Positions 54,898 through 64,000 of a DNA stretch of 64,000 nucleotides are shown here, one piece after another. The stretch's first letter is position 1, and each line of letters starts with the position of its first letter. Made by a program: the position numbers and the translations under genes. Below the pieces are notes generated by a model that searched no databases, was not told the DNA's origin, and saw only the letters and a list, made by a program, of their open reading frames with translations. Source of the stretch: Mycolicibacterium komossense (GTDB lineage: Bacteria > Actinomycetota > Actinomycetes > Mycobacteriales > Mycobacteriaceae); contig NZ_JACKTY010000029.1 in assembly GCF_025822605.1 (NCBI RefSeq), forward strand, positions 437,236-501,235, read 5' to 3'.

Positions 54898-56088
54898 TCA
54901 CTTCAGGATCTTGGTAACCCGGCCGGCGCCGACGGTACGGCCACCCTCGCGGATCGCGAAGCGCAGGCCGTCATCCATGGCGACGGACTGGATCAGCTTG
55001 ACGGAGATGTCGGTGTTGTCACCGGGCATCACCATCTCGGTGCCCTCGGGGAGGGTCACGACGCCGGTCACGTCCGTGGTACGGAAGTAGAACTGCGGGC
55101 GGTAGTTGTTGAAGAACGGCGTGTGACGGCCGCCCTCATCCTTGGACAGGATGTAGACGCTGCCCTCGAAATCGGTGTGCGGCGTGGTGGTGCCGGGCTT
55201 GACCACAACCTGGCCACGCTCGACGTCTTCACGCTTGACACCACGGACCAGCAGACCGACGTTGTCGCCGGCCTGGCCCTGATCGAGCAGCTTGCGGAAC
55301 ATCTCGACACCGGTGACGGTCGTCTTGGTGACGGTCGGCTTGATACCGACGATCTCGACTTCTTCGTTCACGTTGATCACGCCACGCTCGACGCGACCGG
55401 TGACCACGGTGCCGCGGCCGGTGATCGTGAAGACATCCTCGACGGGCATCAGGAACGGCTTGTCGGTCTCGCGGATCGGGTCCGGGATCGACTCGTCGAC
55501 TGCGTCCATCAGCTCTTCGACGGACTTGACCCACTGCGGATCGCCCTCGAGGGCCTTCAGCGCCGACACCTTGATGACCGGGGCTTCCTCGTCGAAGTCC
55601 TGGGCGGCCAGCAGTTCGCGGACCTCCAGCTCGACGAGCTCGATGAGCTCTTCGTCGTCGACCATGTCGGCCTTGTTCAGCGCGACCAGGATGTAGGGCA
55701 CGCCGACCTGGCGGGCGAGCAGCACGTGCTCGCGGGTCTGTGGCATGGGGCCGTCGGTGGCGGCGACCACGAGGATTGCACCGTCCATCTGGGCGGCACC
55801 GGTGATCATGTTCTTGATGTAGTCAGCGTGGCCGGGGGCGTCGACGTGTGCATAGTGACGCTTCTCGGTCTGGTACTCAACATGGCTGATGTTGATGGTG
55901 ATGCCACGCTGACGCTCCTCGGGCGCATTGTCGATCTGGTCGAATGCGCGCGATTCGTTCAACGCCGGGTACTTATCGTGCAGAACCTTGGTGATTGCTG
56001 CGGTAAGCGTGGTTTTGCCGTGGTCAACGTGACCGATGGTCCCGATGTTGACGTGCGGCTTCGTCCGCTCGAACTTCGCCTTCGCCAC
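54898..56088 (-). CDS. tuf: Elongation factor Tu
   Basis: A 396-residue EF-Tu that brings aminoacyl-tRNA to the ribosome. GTP-binding motifs are GHVDHGKT (P-loop), DAPGHADY (G3) and NKAD (G4); [14 protein letters not shown] is the switch I region. The start is GTG with AGGAGG 8 bp upstream. It lies 96 bp after fusA and ends in a strong terminator. Confidence 0.98.
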   Translation of the reverse strand: MAKAKFERTKPHVNIGTIGHVDHGKTTLTAAITKVLHDKYPALNESRAFDQIDNAPEERQRGITINISHVEYQTEKRHYAHVDAPGHADYIKNMITGAAQMDGAILVVAATDGPMPQTREHVLLARQVGVPYILVALNKADMVDDEELIELVELEVRELLAAQDFDEEAPVIKVSALKALEGDPQWVKSVEELMDAVDESIPDPIRETDKPFLMPVEDVFTITGRGTVVTGRVERGVINVNEEVEIVGIKPTVTKTTVTGVEMFRKLLDQGQAGDNVGLLVRGVKREDVERGQVVVKPGTTTPHTDFEGSVYILSKDEGGRHTPFFNNYRPQFYFRTTDVTGVVTLPEGTEMVMPGDNTDISVKLIQSVAMDDGLRFAIREGGRTVGAGRVTKILK

Positions 56089-56184
56089 TTCTGTGTCCTC
56101 CTGGACTTGTTGGTGCTTTTGGTTAAGCAGATGTACAGAAAAAATCAGTTTTCAGTTGTGTGGTCCCGAGAAGAAGCCGGGGCG

Positions 56185-58287
56185 CTATTCGCCCGTCGCC
56201 TTCGCGATGATTTCCTTCGACACGTTCGCCGGAACTTCGGCGTACGAATCGAAAACCATGGAGTAGTTCGCCCGGCCCTGAGTCTTCGACCGAAGGTCGC
56301 CGACGTAGCCGAACATCTCCGACAGCGGAACCTGCGCCTTGACGACGCGCGCACCGCTGCGCTCCTCCATGGCCTGGATCTGACCACGGCGGGAGTTCAG
56401 GTCGCCGATCACGTCACCCATGTAGTCCTCGGGTGTGGTGACCTCGACGGCCATGACGGGCTCCAGGATCACCGGCTGCGCTTGCGCGGCAGCCTTCTTC
56501 AGGACCTGAGACCCTGCGATCTTGAATGCCATTTCCGATGAGTCGACGTCGTGGTATGCGCCGTCGAGCAGGATGAGCTTCAGGTTCACCAGCGGGTAGC
56601 CGGCGAGCACGCCGTACTGCATGGCGTCCTGCGCACCGGCATCCACCGACGGGATGTACTCGCGCGGGATGCGACCGCCACTGACCTTGTTCTCGAACTC
56701 GTAGGTCGCGCCATCCTCGCCGACGAACGGCTCGATGCTGACGAGGACCTTCGCGAACTGGCCGGAGCCACCCGTCTGCTTCTTGTGCGTGAACTCGACC
56801 TTGTCGACTGCGCGCTTGATGGTCTCCTTGTAGGCGACCTGCGGCTTGCCGACGTTGGCCTCGACCTTGAACTCGCGACGCATGCGGTCCACCAGGATGT
56901 CGAGGTGGAGCTCGCCCATGCCACCGATGATGGTCTGGCCGGTCTCGTGGTCCTGGTTGACCTTGAAGGTCGGGTCTTCCTCGGCCAGCTTCTGGATGGC
57001 CAGGGACAGCTTCTCCTGATCGCTCTTCGTCTTGGGCTCGATGGCGACCTGGATGACCGGGTCCGGGAAGGTCATCGACTCGAGCACGACCTGCTGGCTC
57101 GGATCCGAAAGGGTGTCACCGGTAGTGGTGTCCTTCAGACCGATTACGGCGTAGATGTGGCCGGCGGCGGCGGTCTCGACCGGGTTCTCCTTGTTGGAGT
57201 GCATCTGGAAGAGCTTGCCGAGACGCTCCTTCTTGCCCTTGGTCGCGTTGATGACCTGGGCACCGGAGTCGACCTTGCCCGAGTACACCCGGACGTAGGT
57301 CAGCTTGCCGAAGAAGGGGTGCGTGGCGACCTTGAACGCCAGCGCCGAGAACGGCTCGTCGGTCGACGGCTTGCGGATGACCTCGACGTCCTCTTTGCCG
57401 GGGGCGTGGCCAACAGCAGCCGCCACGTCCAGCGGGGTCGGGAGGTAGTCGATGACTGCGTCGAGCATGGGCTGCACGCCCTTGTTCTTGAACGCGGAAC
57501 CGCACAGGATCGGGTACGCCTCGGAGTTGATGGTCAACTTCCGGATGGCACCCTTGATCTCCTCGACGGAGAGATCCTCACCACCGAAGTACTTCTCCAA
57601 CAGCGCCTCGTCGGTCTCGGCGACCGCTTCGAGCAGCTTGGTGCGGTACTCGTTGGCCTTCTCGACCAGGTCTTCCGGGATGTCGATGGTGTCGTAGGTT
57701 TCGCCGAGCTTGGTCTCGCCGCGCCACACCTTGGCCTTCATCTCGACCAGGTCGACGACACCCTCGAAGCCACCCTCGGAACCGATGGGGAGCTGGATCG
57801 GGAGTGCGTTGGCGCCGAGACGCTCCTCGATGGTCTTCACGGTGAAGTAGAAGTCCGCACCGATCTTGTCCATCTTGTTGACGAAGCAGATGCGCGGCAC
57901 GTCGTACTTGTCGGCCTGGCGCCAAACCTGCTCGGACTGGGGCTCGACGCCCTCTTTTCCGTCGAAGACGGCGACAGCGCCGTCGAGCACACGGAGGCTG
58001 CGCTCCACCTCGACGGTGAAGTCGACGTGCCCGGGGGTGTCGATGATGTTGATCTGGTTGCCGTCCCAGAAGCACGTGGTGGCAGCGGAGGTGATGGTGA
58101 TACCCCGCTCCTGCTCCTGTTCCATCCAGTCCATCGTGGCGGCACCGTCGTGCACCTCACCGATCTTGTAGCTGATACCGGTGTAGTAGAGGATGCGCTC
58201 GGTCGTCGTCGTCTTGCCGGCATCGATGTGCGCCATGATGCCGATGTTGCGGACCTTGGTGAGGTCGGTCAGCACGTCCTGTGCCAC
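56185..58287 (-). CDS. fusA: Elongation factor G
   Basis: A 700-residue translocase GTPase. [19 protein letters not shown] has the P-loop, [19 protein letters not shown] the G3 motif and NKMD the G4 motif; domains II-V follow, with [18 protein letters not shown] then KVEANVG in domain III/IV. It is the only EF-G gene in the window. It stands 86 bp after rpsG. Confidence 0.98.
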   Translation of the reverse strand: MAQDVLTDLTKVRNIGIMAHIDAGKTTTTERILYYTGISYKIGEVHDGAATMDWMEQEQERGITITSAATTCFWDGNQINIIDTPGHVDFTVEVERSLRVLDGAVAVFDGKEGVEPQSEQVWRQADKYDVPRICFVNKMDKIGADFYFTVKTIEERLGANALPIQLPIGSEGGFEGVVDLVEMKAKVWRGETKLGETYDTIDIPEDLVEKANEYRTKLLEAVAETDEALLEKYFGGEDLSVEEIKGAIRKLTINSEAYPILCGSAFKNKGVQPMLDAVIDYLPTPLDVAAAVGHAPGKEDVEVIRKPSTDEPFSALAFKVATHPFFGKLTYVRVYSGKVDSGAQVINATKGKKERLGKLFQMHSNKENPVETAAAGHIYAVIGLKDTTTGDTLSDPSQQVVLESMTFPDPVIQVAIEPKTKSDQEKLSLAIQKLAEEDPTFKVNQDHETGQTIIGGMGELHLDILVDRMRREFKVEANVGKPQVAYKETIKRAVDKVEFTHKKQTGGSGQFAKVLVSIEPFVGEDGATYEFENKVSGGRIPREYIPSVDAGAQDAMQYGVLAGYPLVNLKLILLDGAYHDVDSSEMAFKIAGSQVLKKAAAQAQPVILEPVMAVEVTTPEDYMGDVIGDLNSRRGQIQAMEERSGARVVKAQVPLSEMFGYVGDLRSKTQGRANYSMVFDSYAEVPANVSKEIIAKATGE

Positions 58288-58373
58288 GGCGGTGTTCCCA
58301 CTCTTTCGCTAGTTCGGTTGCTGTGTCAATTACGCCCGGCGCGGCCCAGTAGTGGGCGCCCGCCGGCTCATAA

Positions 58374-58844
58374 TCACCAGCGGTAGTGCGCGAAGGCCCG
58401 GTTCGCTTCGGCCATCTTGTGGACGTCTTCGCGCCGCTTCACTGCGGCACCGAGGCCATTGCTGGCATCCAGCAGTTCGTTGGCGAGACGCTCCACCATC
58501 GTCTTCTCGCGGCGCTGCCGGGAGAAGCTGACCAGCCAGCGCAGGGCCAGCGTGGTCGAACGCTCGGCACGGACCTCGACGGGCACCTGGTAGGTGGCGC
58601 CACCGACGCGGCGGCTACGCACCTCAAGGGCGGGCTTGACGTTGTCGAGTGCGCGCTTGAGGGTGACGACCGGGTCAGTGCCGGTCTTGTCGCGAGCCTG
58701 CTCGAGCGCACCATAAACAATGCGTTCTGCCAGCGATTTCTTCCCATCCAGCAGCACTTTGTTCACCAGCTGGGTGACCAGCTGCGAACCATAGACCGGA
58801 TCGTTGACCAACGGCCGCTTCGGTGCGGGCCCCTTACGCGGCAT
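58374..58844 (-). CDS. rpsG: 30S ribosomal protein S7
   Basis: A 156-residue S7, the assembly initiator of the small-subunit head. [19 protein letters not shown] and [19 protein letters not shown] are signatures, with the C-terminal [14 protein letters not shown]. Its ATG shares one base with the rpsL stop (TAATG). Confidence 0.98.
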   Translation of the reverse strand: MPRKGPAPKRPLVNDPVYGSQLVTQLVNKVLLDGKKSLAERIVYGALEQARDKTGTDPVVTLKRALDNVKPALEVRSRRVGGATYQVPVEVRAERSTTLALRWLVSFSRQRREKTMVERLANELLDASNGLGAAVKRREDVHKMAEANRAFAHYRW

Positions 58845-59218
58845 TAGCTCTTCTCCTTCTTGGCGCCGTACTTGCTACGGGCCTGCTTGCGGGCCTTGAC
58901 ACCCTGGGTGTCAAGCGAGCCGCGGATGATCTTGTAACGCACACCCGGCAGGTCCTTCACACGACCGCCGCGGACCAGCACCATCGAGTGCTCCTGCAGG
59001 TTATGACCCTCGCCCGGAATGTAGGCGGTCACCTCGACCTGACTCGTCAGCTTGACGCGCGCCACCTTCCGAAGTGCCGAGTTCGGCTTCTTCGGAGTGG
59101 TGGTGTACACGCGAGTGCACACACCGCGGCGCTGCGGGCTGCCCTTGAGGGCCGCGGTCTTGACCTTGGCGATCTTGTCGCGGCGACCCTTGCGGACCAG
59201 CTGCTGGATGGTTGGCAT
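58844..59218 (-). CDS. rpsL: 30S ribosomal protein S12
   Basis: A 124-residue S12 at the decoding centre. [19 protein letters not shown] opens the protein. Lys43 ([11 protein letters not shown]) and Lys88 ([11 protein letters not shown]), the two classic streptomycin-resistance positions, are both lysine, the susceptible form. It leads the str operon. Confidence 0.98.
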   Translation of the reverse strand: MPTIQQLVRKGRRDKIAKVKTAALKGSPQRRGVCTRVYTTTPKKPNSALRKVARVKLTSQVEVTAYIPGEGHNLQEHSMVLVRGGRVKDLPGVRYKIIRGSLDTQGVKARKQARSKYGAKKEKS

Positions 59219-59442
59219 GTACCGGCTTTCTCTGTTGCTTCTTCGTTGCTACTAAGTCTTGAGTCTTCTGTACTGCTGTTATGCGCGGTCCACGTACCCC
59301 GCGACCGGGCGTGTCGCATGCGCCCGCACCGAATCGAATCTGATTCAATTCCCGATGCTTGGCATGCGAATTGGCCCGGCCCGCGCGCATCCCCACTGCT
59401 AAACAGCGAGGTGCGCCAACTCCCGGCTAGGCACGAGCTACC

Positions 59443-59470
59443 ACAATACCAGGACGGGGCACCCCGACAA
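59443..59470 (-). promoter_or_regulatory. Candidate promoter of the str operon
   Basis: On the minus strand TTGTCG (59470-59465), 16 nt and TATTGT (59448-59443) form a moderate vegetative promoter, about 215 nt before rpsL. The rest of the 298-bp gap between rpsL and the TetR stop (59219-59516) shows no gene; AATTGAATCAGATTCGATT (59346-59328) is a partly symmetrical AT-rich patch in the leader. Confidence 0.45.
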
Positions 59471-59516
59471 AACCTGCGCTGACAGCGCAGAGCAGCGACG
59501 TAATCCCAGGTCAACG

Positions 59517-60143
59517 CTAGCGGCGATGCTCCATGCCGACAGCCAACCGCAACACCATGTCGGAGAAGACCACGTCGGTATCCACGTCATCCATGACGCC
59601 GGTCATCTCCAGAAGCACGAAACCGTGCAGTGCCGACCAGAATTCCAACGCCGCGTAGAACGCGTCCTCGCCCTCGAGTCCGTAGGAGTCCAGGACTGCG
59701 ATGACCGGGCCCGCGGCAGCTTTGGTCGCGGCGGAGTATTCGGGGTCGTCGCCGCCGAACGGCATGCGGGTGAATGCCGAATATCGACCGGGGTGGTGGT
59801 GGGCGTAGCTGCGGTACGCGCCGGCCATCACCAATACCGCGTCATCGCGGGTGCGGCCCTGCCCGACGGTGTTCAGCATCTCGATGATGTCGCCGATCAC
59901 CCGCATCCGGACGGTGCGGCGCAGGTCGTCGAGGCTGTGTACGTGGTTGTACAGCGACGGGCCCTTGGTACCGAGGTGGTTGGCCAGCGCGTTGATCGTC
60001 AGCGCATCCCATCCCTCGCGATCGAGAAATGCCAGTGCCGCGTTCACGATCACGTCGCGGCTGAGTTTGGCGGTCCTGGCAGCCGGGCGCCCTCCCGTGC
60101 GCGACCGGGATGCCCCGGTCGGCGGGTCGGGCCGTGTTGCCAT
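59517..60143 (-). CDS. TetR-family regulator upstream of the str operon
   Basis: A 208-residue TetR protein. The helix-turn-helix includes AALAFLDREGWDALTINAL, then ANHLGTKGPSLYNHVHSLD; the WHG-type ligand domain contains FWSALHGFVLLEMTG. ATG 60143 is chosen because AAGGA precedes it and MATRPD resembles homologues; a further 15 in-frame codons upstream lack a binding site. It matches Rv0681 in position next to rpsL. The ligand and targets are unknown; a palindrome in front of the gene suggests autoregulation. Confidence 0.87.
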   Translation of the reverse strand: MATRPDPPTGASRSRTGGRPAARTAKLSRDVIVNAALAFLDREGWDALTINALANHLGTKGPSLYNHVHSLDDLRRTVRMRVIGDIIEMLNTVGQGRTRDDAVLVMAGAYRSYAHHHPGRYSAFTRMPFGGDDPEYSAATKAAAGPVIAVLDSYGLEGEDAFYAALEFWSALHGFVLLEMTGVMDDVDTDVVFSDMVLRLAVGMEHRR

Positions 60144-60163
60144 GGATTCGTCCTTCGTCTCGA

Positions 60164-60178
60164 TGACCTGACGGTCAG
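60164..60178. promoter_or_regulatory. Operator-like palindrome in front of the TetR gene
   Basis: TGACCTGACGGTCA(G) combines TGACC/GGTCA (4-nt centre) with the tighter CTGAC-G-GTCAG. It lies 21 bp upstream of the TetR start codon, within the divergent gap to the DUF3060 gene, and suits autoregulation by that protein. Confidence 0.5.
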
Positions 60179-60395
60179 CGAAGAACAATAGTCGAGTCGA
60201 CGATGCCGGCGAGGAGCCCGGTGACCACCAACTTGGGCGTTCCCGCTGCGCTTGCGGTGGGCATTTGTGAATCGTGGGCGGAAAATCAGCGCCTGAACCG
60301 CCACAGTTTCACGAACGCGAACTTCGACAAACGAAAGAGCCGGACCCGTAGGCTCAGCCCCACAGGCTTGGCGGTACCCGGGGAAGGACGCAACA

Positions 60396-60770
60396 GTGAA
60401 GCGGTTGTCTGGAGCTGTGACGGCGGCCTTCTGCGCTGCCGTCCTGGTCGCCGGCGGGGTCGGTGTTCCATCCGCCGCGGCGAAGAACGGCGACACCCAC
60501 ATCACGTCGATCGGATCGGTCCAGACCGTCGACTGCAATAACGCCACCCTGTTGATCAACGGGGCGGGCAACACCATCACCGCGGTCGGCAGCTGCTGGG
60601 CGGTCACGATGCAGGGCTCCGGAAACACCGTGATCGCCGACAACGTGGTCAACGACATCACCGTTTACGGCTTCGACCAGACCGCGCTGTACAAAACCGG
60701 CGATCCGTTCATCGTCGACCGCGGCCGCGAGCTCGGCATGGTCAACCGGATCGACCGCATTCCTGCGTAG
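60396..60770 (+). CDS. Secreted DUF3060 protein
   Basis: A 124-residue exported protein: signal peptide LSGAVTAAFCAAVLVAGGV, cleavage near PSAAA, then repeated short beta units with the NGAGNTITAVGSC, GSGNTVIADNVV pattern that defines DUF3060. The units suggest a small beta-solenoid. GGAAGG stands upstream of the ATG. It pairs with the following lipoprotein; M. tuberculosis has similar neighbours (Rv0679c/Rv0680c). The function is unknown. Confidence 0.82.
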   Translation: MKRLSGAVTAAFCAAVLVAGGVGVPSAAAKNGDTHITSIGSVQTVDCNNATLLINGAGNTITAVGSCWAVTMQGSGNTVIADNVVNDITVYGFDQTALYKTGDPFIVDRGRELGMVNRIDRIPA

Positions 60771-60813
60771 TCGGCGTATCTGCACTGCCATTCACCACGA
60801 GAATCGAGGAAGC

Positions 60814-61221
60814 ATGCGCACCTACCGTTCGGCGGCTCTCATCGGTGTCGCCGCAGCAGCGGTGATCAGCCTGGCCGCATGCGGTTCGAACAGCAGTGAC
60901 ACCAACAATCCGACCGCGACGGCCGGAGCGTCGGGCGCCCAGGTCGAGGTCGGCAACACGATCAACTACGGGTCCTTCGGCACGACAGCCGGTATCGACT
61001 GCGCCGACGGCAAATCGCTCAATGTCGGCGGTTCGAACAACACGTTGACCGTCAAGGGAACCTGCGCGTCGGTGAACGTCGGCGGCGCCGACAACAAGAT
61101 CACGCTGGAGAAGGTCGACAAGGACCTGTCCGTCGTCGGCTTGAACAACACCGTCGCGTACAAGGACGGCGACCCGAAGGTCGACAACCTCGGCTCGGGA
61201 AATGTGATCAAGAAGGGCTAG
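60814..61221 (+). CDS. DUF3060 lipoprotein
   Basis: A 135-residue predicted lipoprotein: AALIGVAAAAVISLAACGS gives a lipobox (LAAC) with lipidated Cys23, followed by a Ser/Thr/Ala linker and the DUF3060 repeats NVGGSNNTLTVKGTCASVN, VGGADNKITLEKV and VVGLNNTVAYKDGDPKV. Two cysteines (DCADG, GTCAS) could form a disulfide. It lies 43 bp after the secreted paralogue and ends 10 bp from the convergent hydratase gene. Function unknown. Confidence 0.82.
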   Translation: MRTYRSAALIGVAAAAVISLAACGSNSSDTNNPTATAGASGAQVEVGNTINYGSFGTTAGIDCADGKSLNVGGSNNTLTVKGTCASVNVGGADNKITLEKVDKDLSVVGLNNTVAYKDGDPKVDNLGSGNVIKKG

Positions 61222-61231
61222 CTTCGGGCCG

Positions 61232-61999
61232 TCAAGCCCGGGCAGCCCCGTGGCGGCCCGCACCGTCGGCGAACTGCTTGGCACCGGCCAGCGATTCGGC
61301 GGCCACGCGCGACATGCTGCCGAATTCGACGTCCATTGCCGCCGATTCGCTCATCCCCCACTGCCCCAGCAGCGACAGCCGGTCGGCGCGCAGACACTGT
61401 TGCGGCAGGACCGCGAGTTCGGCGGCCAGTTCCTCGGCCCTCTGGCGCGCCTGCCCGGTGGGCACCACGCGGTTGGCGAGGCCGATGGCGAACGCCTCCG
61501 CCGCGTCGACGCTGCGACCGGTCAGGACCAGGTCCATCGCGCGGCTGTGGCCGATCAATCTCGGCAGCCGCACGGTCCCGCCGTCGATCAGCGGCACGCC
61601 CCAGCGTCGGCAGAACACCCCGAATATCGCGCTGTCCTCGACGACGCGCAGGTCGCACCACAGCGCCAGTTCGAGACCGCCGGCGACGGCGTAACCGCTG
61701 ACCGCGGCGATCACCGGCTTGGACAACACCATCCGGGTCGGCCCCATCGGCCCGGGCCCGCTGCGATGGACCGGATTGGAATCAGGTGTGCCCATCGCCT
61801 TGAGATCAGCTCCGGCGCAGAAGGTTCCGTTGTCGCCCCAGAGCACGGCGACCGATGCCGAGTCGTCAGCGTCGAACTCTTCGAACGCCGCGTGCAACTC
61901 CGCAGCCGCCGGTCCGTTGACGGCATTACGCGCCTGCGGACGATCCATGATCACCGTGGTCACCGCGCCGCTGCGCTCGACCCGCACTCCCCCGCTCAT
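61232..61999 (-). CDS. Enoyl-CoA hydratase/isomerase family (EchA5-like)
   Basis: A 255-residue crotonase-fold protein. FCAGADLKAMG forms the first oxyanion-hole segment and AVSGYAVAGGLELALWCDL the second; the downstream FGVFCRRWGVPLIDGGTVR lies where hydratases carry a catalytic glutamate, and reads Cys-Arg there, so strict hydratase activity is uncertain. It starts 2 bp after the PaaX-like stop. Its position matches echA5 (Rv0675). Likely role is in fatty-acid or branched acyl-CoA breakdown. Confidence 0.82.
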   Translation of the reverse strand: MSGGVRVERSGAVTTVIMDRPQARNAVNGPAAAELHAAFEEFDADDSASVAVLWGDNGTFCAGADLKAMGTPDSNPVHRSGPGPMGPTRMVLSKPVIAAVSGYAVAGGLELALWCDLRVVEDSAIFGVFCRRWGVPLIDGGTVRLPRLIGHSRAMDLVLTGRSVDAAEAFAIGLANRVVPTGQARQRAEELAAELAVLPQQCLRADRLSLLGQWGMSESAAMDVEFGSMSRVAAESLAGAKQFADGAGRHGAARA

Positions 62000-62001
62000 G
62001 T

Positions 62002-62742
62002 CTACTTCGCCTCCATCAGTTCGGTGTGTTCCCGCCGGGCTCCCAGCTCGGCGGCAAATTCCTGGTAGGCCACCCGCAACCGGTCACCCGGCCAGTCGTG
62101 CGGCAGCAGTTCGTCCGGCAACATCGGGTCGGCCAGCAGGTGGCGGACCATGGCCGCGGCTGTGGCGAATCGCCCTGGCACATCAGCGGCTTTCGACATC
62201 TCCGCCATCTCCTCGAGCAACCGGTTCGCGGTGTCGGACCAGCCCGGCAGATCCCACAGTTGATCTGCGAGCTCAACCGGAGCGTCATCGGAACTTCGCA
62301 GCACCCGGACCCAGCGGTGGATCTCGTCGCCCAGCTCGACACCGAGGTTGTCCGGGCGCAACCAGACGCCTTCGCGAAGCTCACCGAATCTGCTGTCCTG
62401 CAGCATCTTTCGCAGATCAGCGCGGTCGCGTGCGGCGATCCCGACGCTGGTGACCACCAGCGTCGTCCAGACACCGTCCCAGATTCGAAGCCTGGGCGCG
62501 AGCGCCTCATCCTGGCGGCGCTGCCGTGCCAGCAGCCGATCGGAGAGCCGGTAGCCGTCGGCGGACCGGACGAGGTCGCCGGTGCCCACCATCCTGGTCA
62601 GCGCAACCCGCAAAGTGGACTCTCTGATATCGAAATCTGCGGTAAGCCTGATCAATTCGGCGGCACTGGCCCACGCCGGATGAGCGCCCAGCAGCACCGA
62701 GAGGACGACCGAGCGAGCGGTCATCCTGGTTTCGGTCGTCAC
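62002..62742 (-). CDS. PaaX-family transcriptional regulator
   Basis: A 246-residue regulator of the PaaX type. TARSVVLSVLLGAHPAWAS and the winged-helix region IRESTLRVALTRMVGTGDL make up the N-terminal DNA-binding domain; RDRADLRKMLQDSRFGELR and EGVWLRPDNLG belong to the central domain, followed by the PaaX_C region with LWDLPGWSDTANRLLEEM. GTG 62742 is used because it lies 1 bp after the hydratase stop; the longer frame runs back inside that gene. Corresponds to Rv0674. It probably represses its own operon in response to an aryl- or acyl-CoA. Confidence 0.83.
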   Translation of the reverse strand: MTTETRMTARSVVLSVLLGAHPAWASAAELIRLTADFDIRESTLRVALTRMVGTGDLVRSADGYRLSDRLLARQRRQDEALAPRLRIWDGVWTTLVVTSVGIAARDRADLRKMLQDSRFGELREGVWLRPDNLGVELGDEIHRWVRVLRSSDDAPVELADQLWDLPGWSDTANRLLEEMAEMSKAADVPGRFATAAAMVRHLLADPMLPDELLPHDWPGDRLRVAYQEFAAELGARREHTELMEAK

Positions 62743-62743
62743 C

Positions 62744-63670
62744 TCACACCCCGGATGCCTGGCGTCCGTGATCGCCGAACGGCTCGTCGCGGTGACGCAC
62801 CGCCTCACGGAAACCGTGCTCGACGGCGTCGGCGACGAAGGCGTGCCCCTCGGGCGTGTGCCTGGCGACACCGTCGAACACCGTGCTGACCATCTGGCTG
62901 GTCGCCACGCCCTGGTTGAACAGCGCCGTGTTCAGCGCCAGCTTGGCCATGATGAGTTGATTGACCGGCATCGCGGCGATCCTGGAAACCAGTCGCTCGG
63001 TGCGCTCGTCGAGATCCTCGGGGTCGGCCGCCTCGACGGCCAGACCCCAGTCGGCGGCCTGGGCTCCGGTCAGGCAATCACCGGTGAACAGAAGACGTTT
63101 GGCGCGTTGGTCACCGAGGCGATGGGCCCACAGTCCGGCAGCCGGCACCCCCCAGACCCGCATCGGTGGATAACCGATGATGGCATCGGTGGCCACGATC
63201 ATCTGGTCGGCGTGCAGGGCGATATCGGTGCCGCCCGCCACGCAGTAACCGTGGATCTTCACCACTGTCGGCTTGTCGGCGTGCATCAGGCTGGCGAAGC
63301 CGCGGACGAACCGGCTCATCATCTGATAGTCGATCATCGGATCCCACGGAGCGTCGGGCCGGTGGTTGACGCCCTGTGTCTTCCCGTCGAGCACGGTACC
63401 GCGGTAGCGCCCGGTGCCCCCTGCCGATCCGGTGCGGTCGGCGTACGCGGACAGGTCGAACCCCGAGCAGAAGCCCTCTCCGCGGCCGGACACCAGGATG
63501 ACGTGCACCGCGGGATCCAGGTCCGCGCGCTCCACGAGGGCCGACAGTTCCAGTGGCGTGTCGGCGACGATCGCGTTGCCTTTATCGGGGCGGTTGAACG
63601 TGATTCGGGCAACCCGGTCGGTGACTTCGTAGGTCATCGTCTTCAGGTTGTCGAAGTCGACTGAGGTCAT
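62744..63670 (-). CDS. Enoyl-CoA hydratase/isomerase family (EchA4-like)
   Basis: A 308-residue crotonase-family protein. FCSGFDLSAYADRTG and IHGYCVAGGTDIALHADQM are the two oxyanion-hole segments. An insertion between them (RYRGTVLDGKTQGVNHRPD) makes it longer than standard hydratases. The ATG overlaps the fadE8 stop by 4 bp (ATGA); the upstream in-frame extension lies inside fadE8. Corresponds to echA4 (Rv0673). The substrate is unknown. Confidence 0.85.
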   Translation of the reverse strand: MTSVDFDNLKTMTYEVTDRVARITFNRPDKGNAIVADTPLELSALVERADLDPAVHVILVSGRGEGFCSGFDLSAYADRTGSAGGTGRYRGTVLDGKTQGVNHRPDAPWDPMIDYQMMSRFVRGFASLMHADKPTVVKIHGYCVAGGTDIALHADQMIVATDAIIGYPPMRVWGVPAAGLWAHRLGDQRAKRLLFTGDCLTGAQAADWGLAVEAADPEDLDERTERLVSRIAAMPVNQLIMAKLALNTALFNQGVATSQMVSTVFDGVARHTPEGHAFVADAVEHGFREAVRHRDEPFGDHGRQASGV

Positions 63671-64000
63671 CCCTTGACCATGGCGCGCTCGATGATCGGC
63701 CCGAGGTCCAGCCCGGTCGGCATCGTGCCGAATGCGCCACCCCATTGCCCGCCGAGTCGAGTGGCCAGGAACGCCTCGGCCACTGCCGGGTGGCCGTGGC
63801 GCACCAGCAGCGAACCCTGCAGCGCCAGGCAGATGTCCTCGGCGATCTTGCGGGCCCGGTACTGGATGGCTTCAAGATCGCCCAGCTGTGTCCGCAACGA
63901 CTCGACATGGGTATCCAGGCGCGCATCCTGGCCGGCGGACAGGCCGAGCTCGTCGAAGAACACCTCGATGCATTCGGGTCGAGTTGCCATGGCGCGCAAT
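63667..64000 (-). CDS. fadE8: Acyl-CoA dehydrogenase C-terminus, FadE8/AidB-like (cut by window edge)
   Basis: Only the last 111 or so codons are in the window; the gene continues to the right. The segment RPECIEVFFDELGLSAGQD, the helix ARKIAEDICLALQGSLLVR and HGHPAVAEAFLATRLGGQW match the C-terminal helical region of AidB-type acyl-CoA dehydrogenases. Its overlap with the EchA4-like gene and the order that follows equal M. tuberculosis Rv0672-Rv0675, which supports FadE8. Confidence 0.82.
   Translation of the reverse strand, partial: LRAMATRPECIEVFFDELGLSAGQDARLDTHVESLRTQLGDLEAIQYRARKIAEDICLALQGSLLVRHGHPAVAEAFLATRLGGQWGGAFGTMPTGLDLGPIIERAMVKG

Noticed and set aside
56551-58386. 611-codon open frame opposite fusA
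   Set aside because: Antisense of a highly conserved gene; composition (Leu/Val/Asp/Gly-rich) mirrors EF-G codon usage and no motif is present.
58844-59218. Streptomycin-resistance changes in rpsL
   Set aside because: Positions 43 and 88 are both lysine, the susceptible residues.

Overview
The window comes from a high-GC mycobacterium (Mycobacterium sensu lato). The evidence is the gene content, the many GTG/TTG starts and 1-4 bp stop/start overlaps, the complete mycofactocin locus, and a gene order that follows M. tuberculosis Rv0737 back to Rv0672 in inverted orientation. It differs from M. tuberculosis by an exopolysaccharide-type operon between rpsQ and atsA, four tandem methyltransferases beside secY, an Lrp-ddaH-rocD module, and no mmpS5-mmpL5 block. 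This suggests an environmental, non-tuberculous species; that is an inference, and the species is not identifiable by eye.

Layout. 1-4.4 kb (minus strand): MarR regulator (cut by the left edge), rslA, sigL with an apparent self-controlled promoter, map, adk, secY. 4.6-8.4 kb: four tandem SAM-dependent methyltransferases. 8.4-11.6 kb: sppA, a luciferase-like oxidoreductase and a small secreted protein. 11.7-16.1 kb: the spc ribosomal operon (rplN to rplO) with its own promoter and terminator. 16.2-27.1 kb: a non-ribosomal block inserted between the spc and S10 operons. It holds atsA, a lipoprotein and the formylglycine-generating enzyme, preceded by a four-gene operon of a BcsB-like secreted protein, an exosortase-like membrane protein without cysteine, a cellulose-synthase-like GT2 and a GT-C membrane glycosyltransferase. 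27.5-33.2 kb: the S10 operon (rpsJ to rpsQ). 33.3-38.6 kb: accessory genes (hot-dog thioesterase-like, SnoaL-like, esterase lipoprotein, P450, a frameshifted TetR, an Asp/Glu racemase-like enzyme). 38.6-47.0 kb: mycofactocin genes mftG to mftA and divergent mftR, with a DUF2332 gene coupled to mftR. 47.4-54.8 kb: STAS protein, NAD(P)H:ferredoxin-type reductase, Lrp regulator, dimethylargininase, ornithine aminotransferase, mycofactocin-coupled SDR and two membrane proteins. 54.9-59.2 kb: the str operon (rpsL, rpsG, fusA, tuf). 59.5-64 kb: TetR regulator, two DUF3060 proteins, and a fatty-acid type operon (fadE8, enoyl-CoA hydratases, PaaX-like regulator) running off the right edge.

How it works together. 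Most of the sequence is translation, secretion and protein-maturation housekeeping (ribosomal proteins, EF-G, EF-Tu, SecY, adenylate kinase, methionine aminopeptidase, SppA). Into it are set the mycofactocin redox-cofactor pathway with a likely client dehydrogenase, an arginine-to-ornithine catabolic module under an Lrp-type regulator, and an envelope-polysaccharide/sulfatase block. The rplN and rpsJ promoters share the same architecture and an identical 14-nt initially transcribed sequence, which could coordinate the two ribosomal operons. No tRNA, rRNA, CRISPR array, insertion sequence or prophage was seen.
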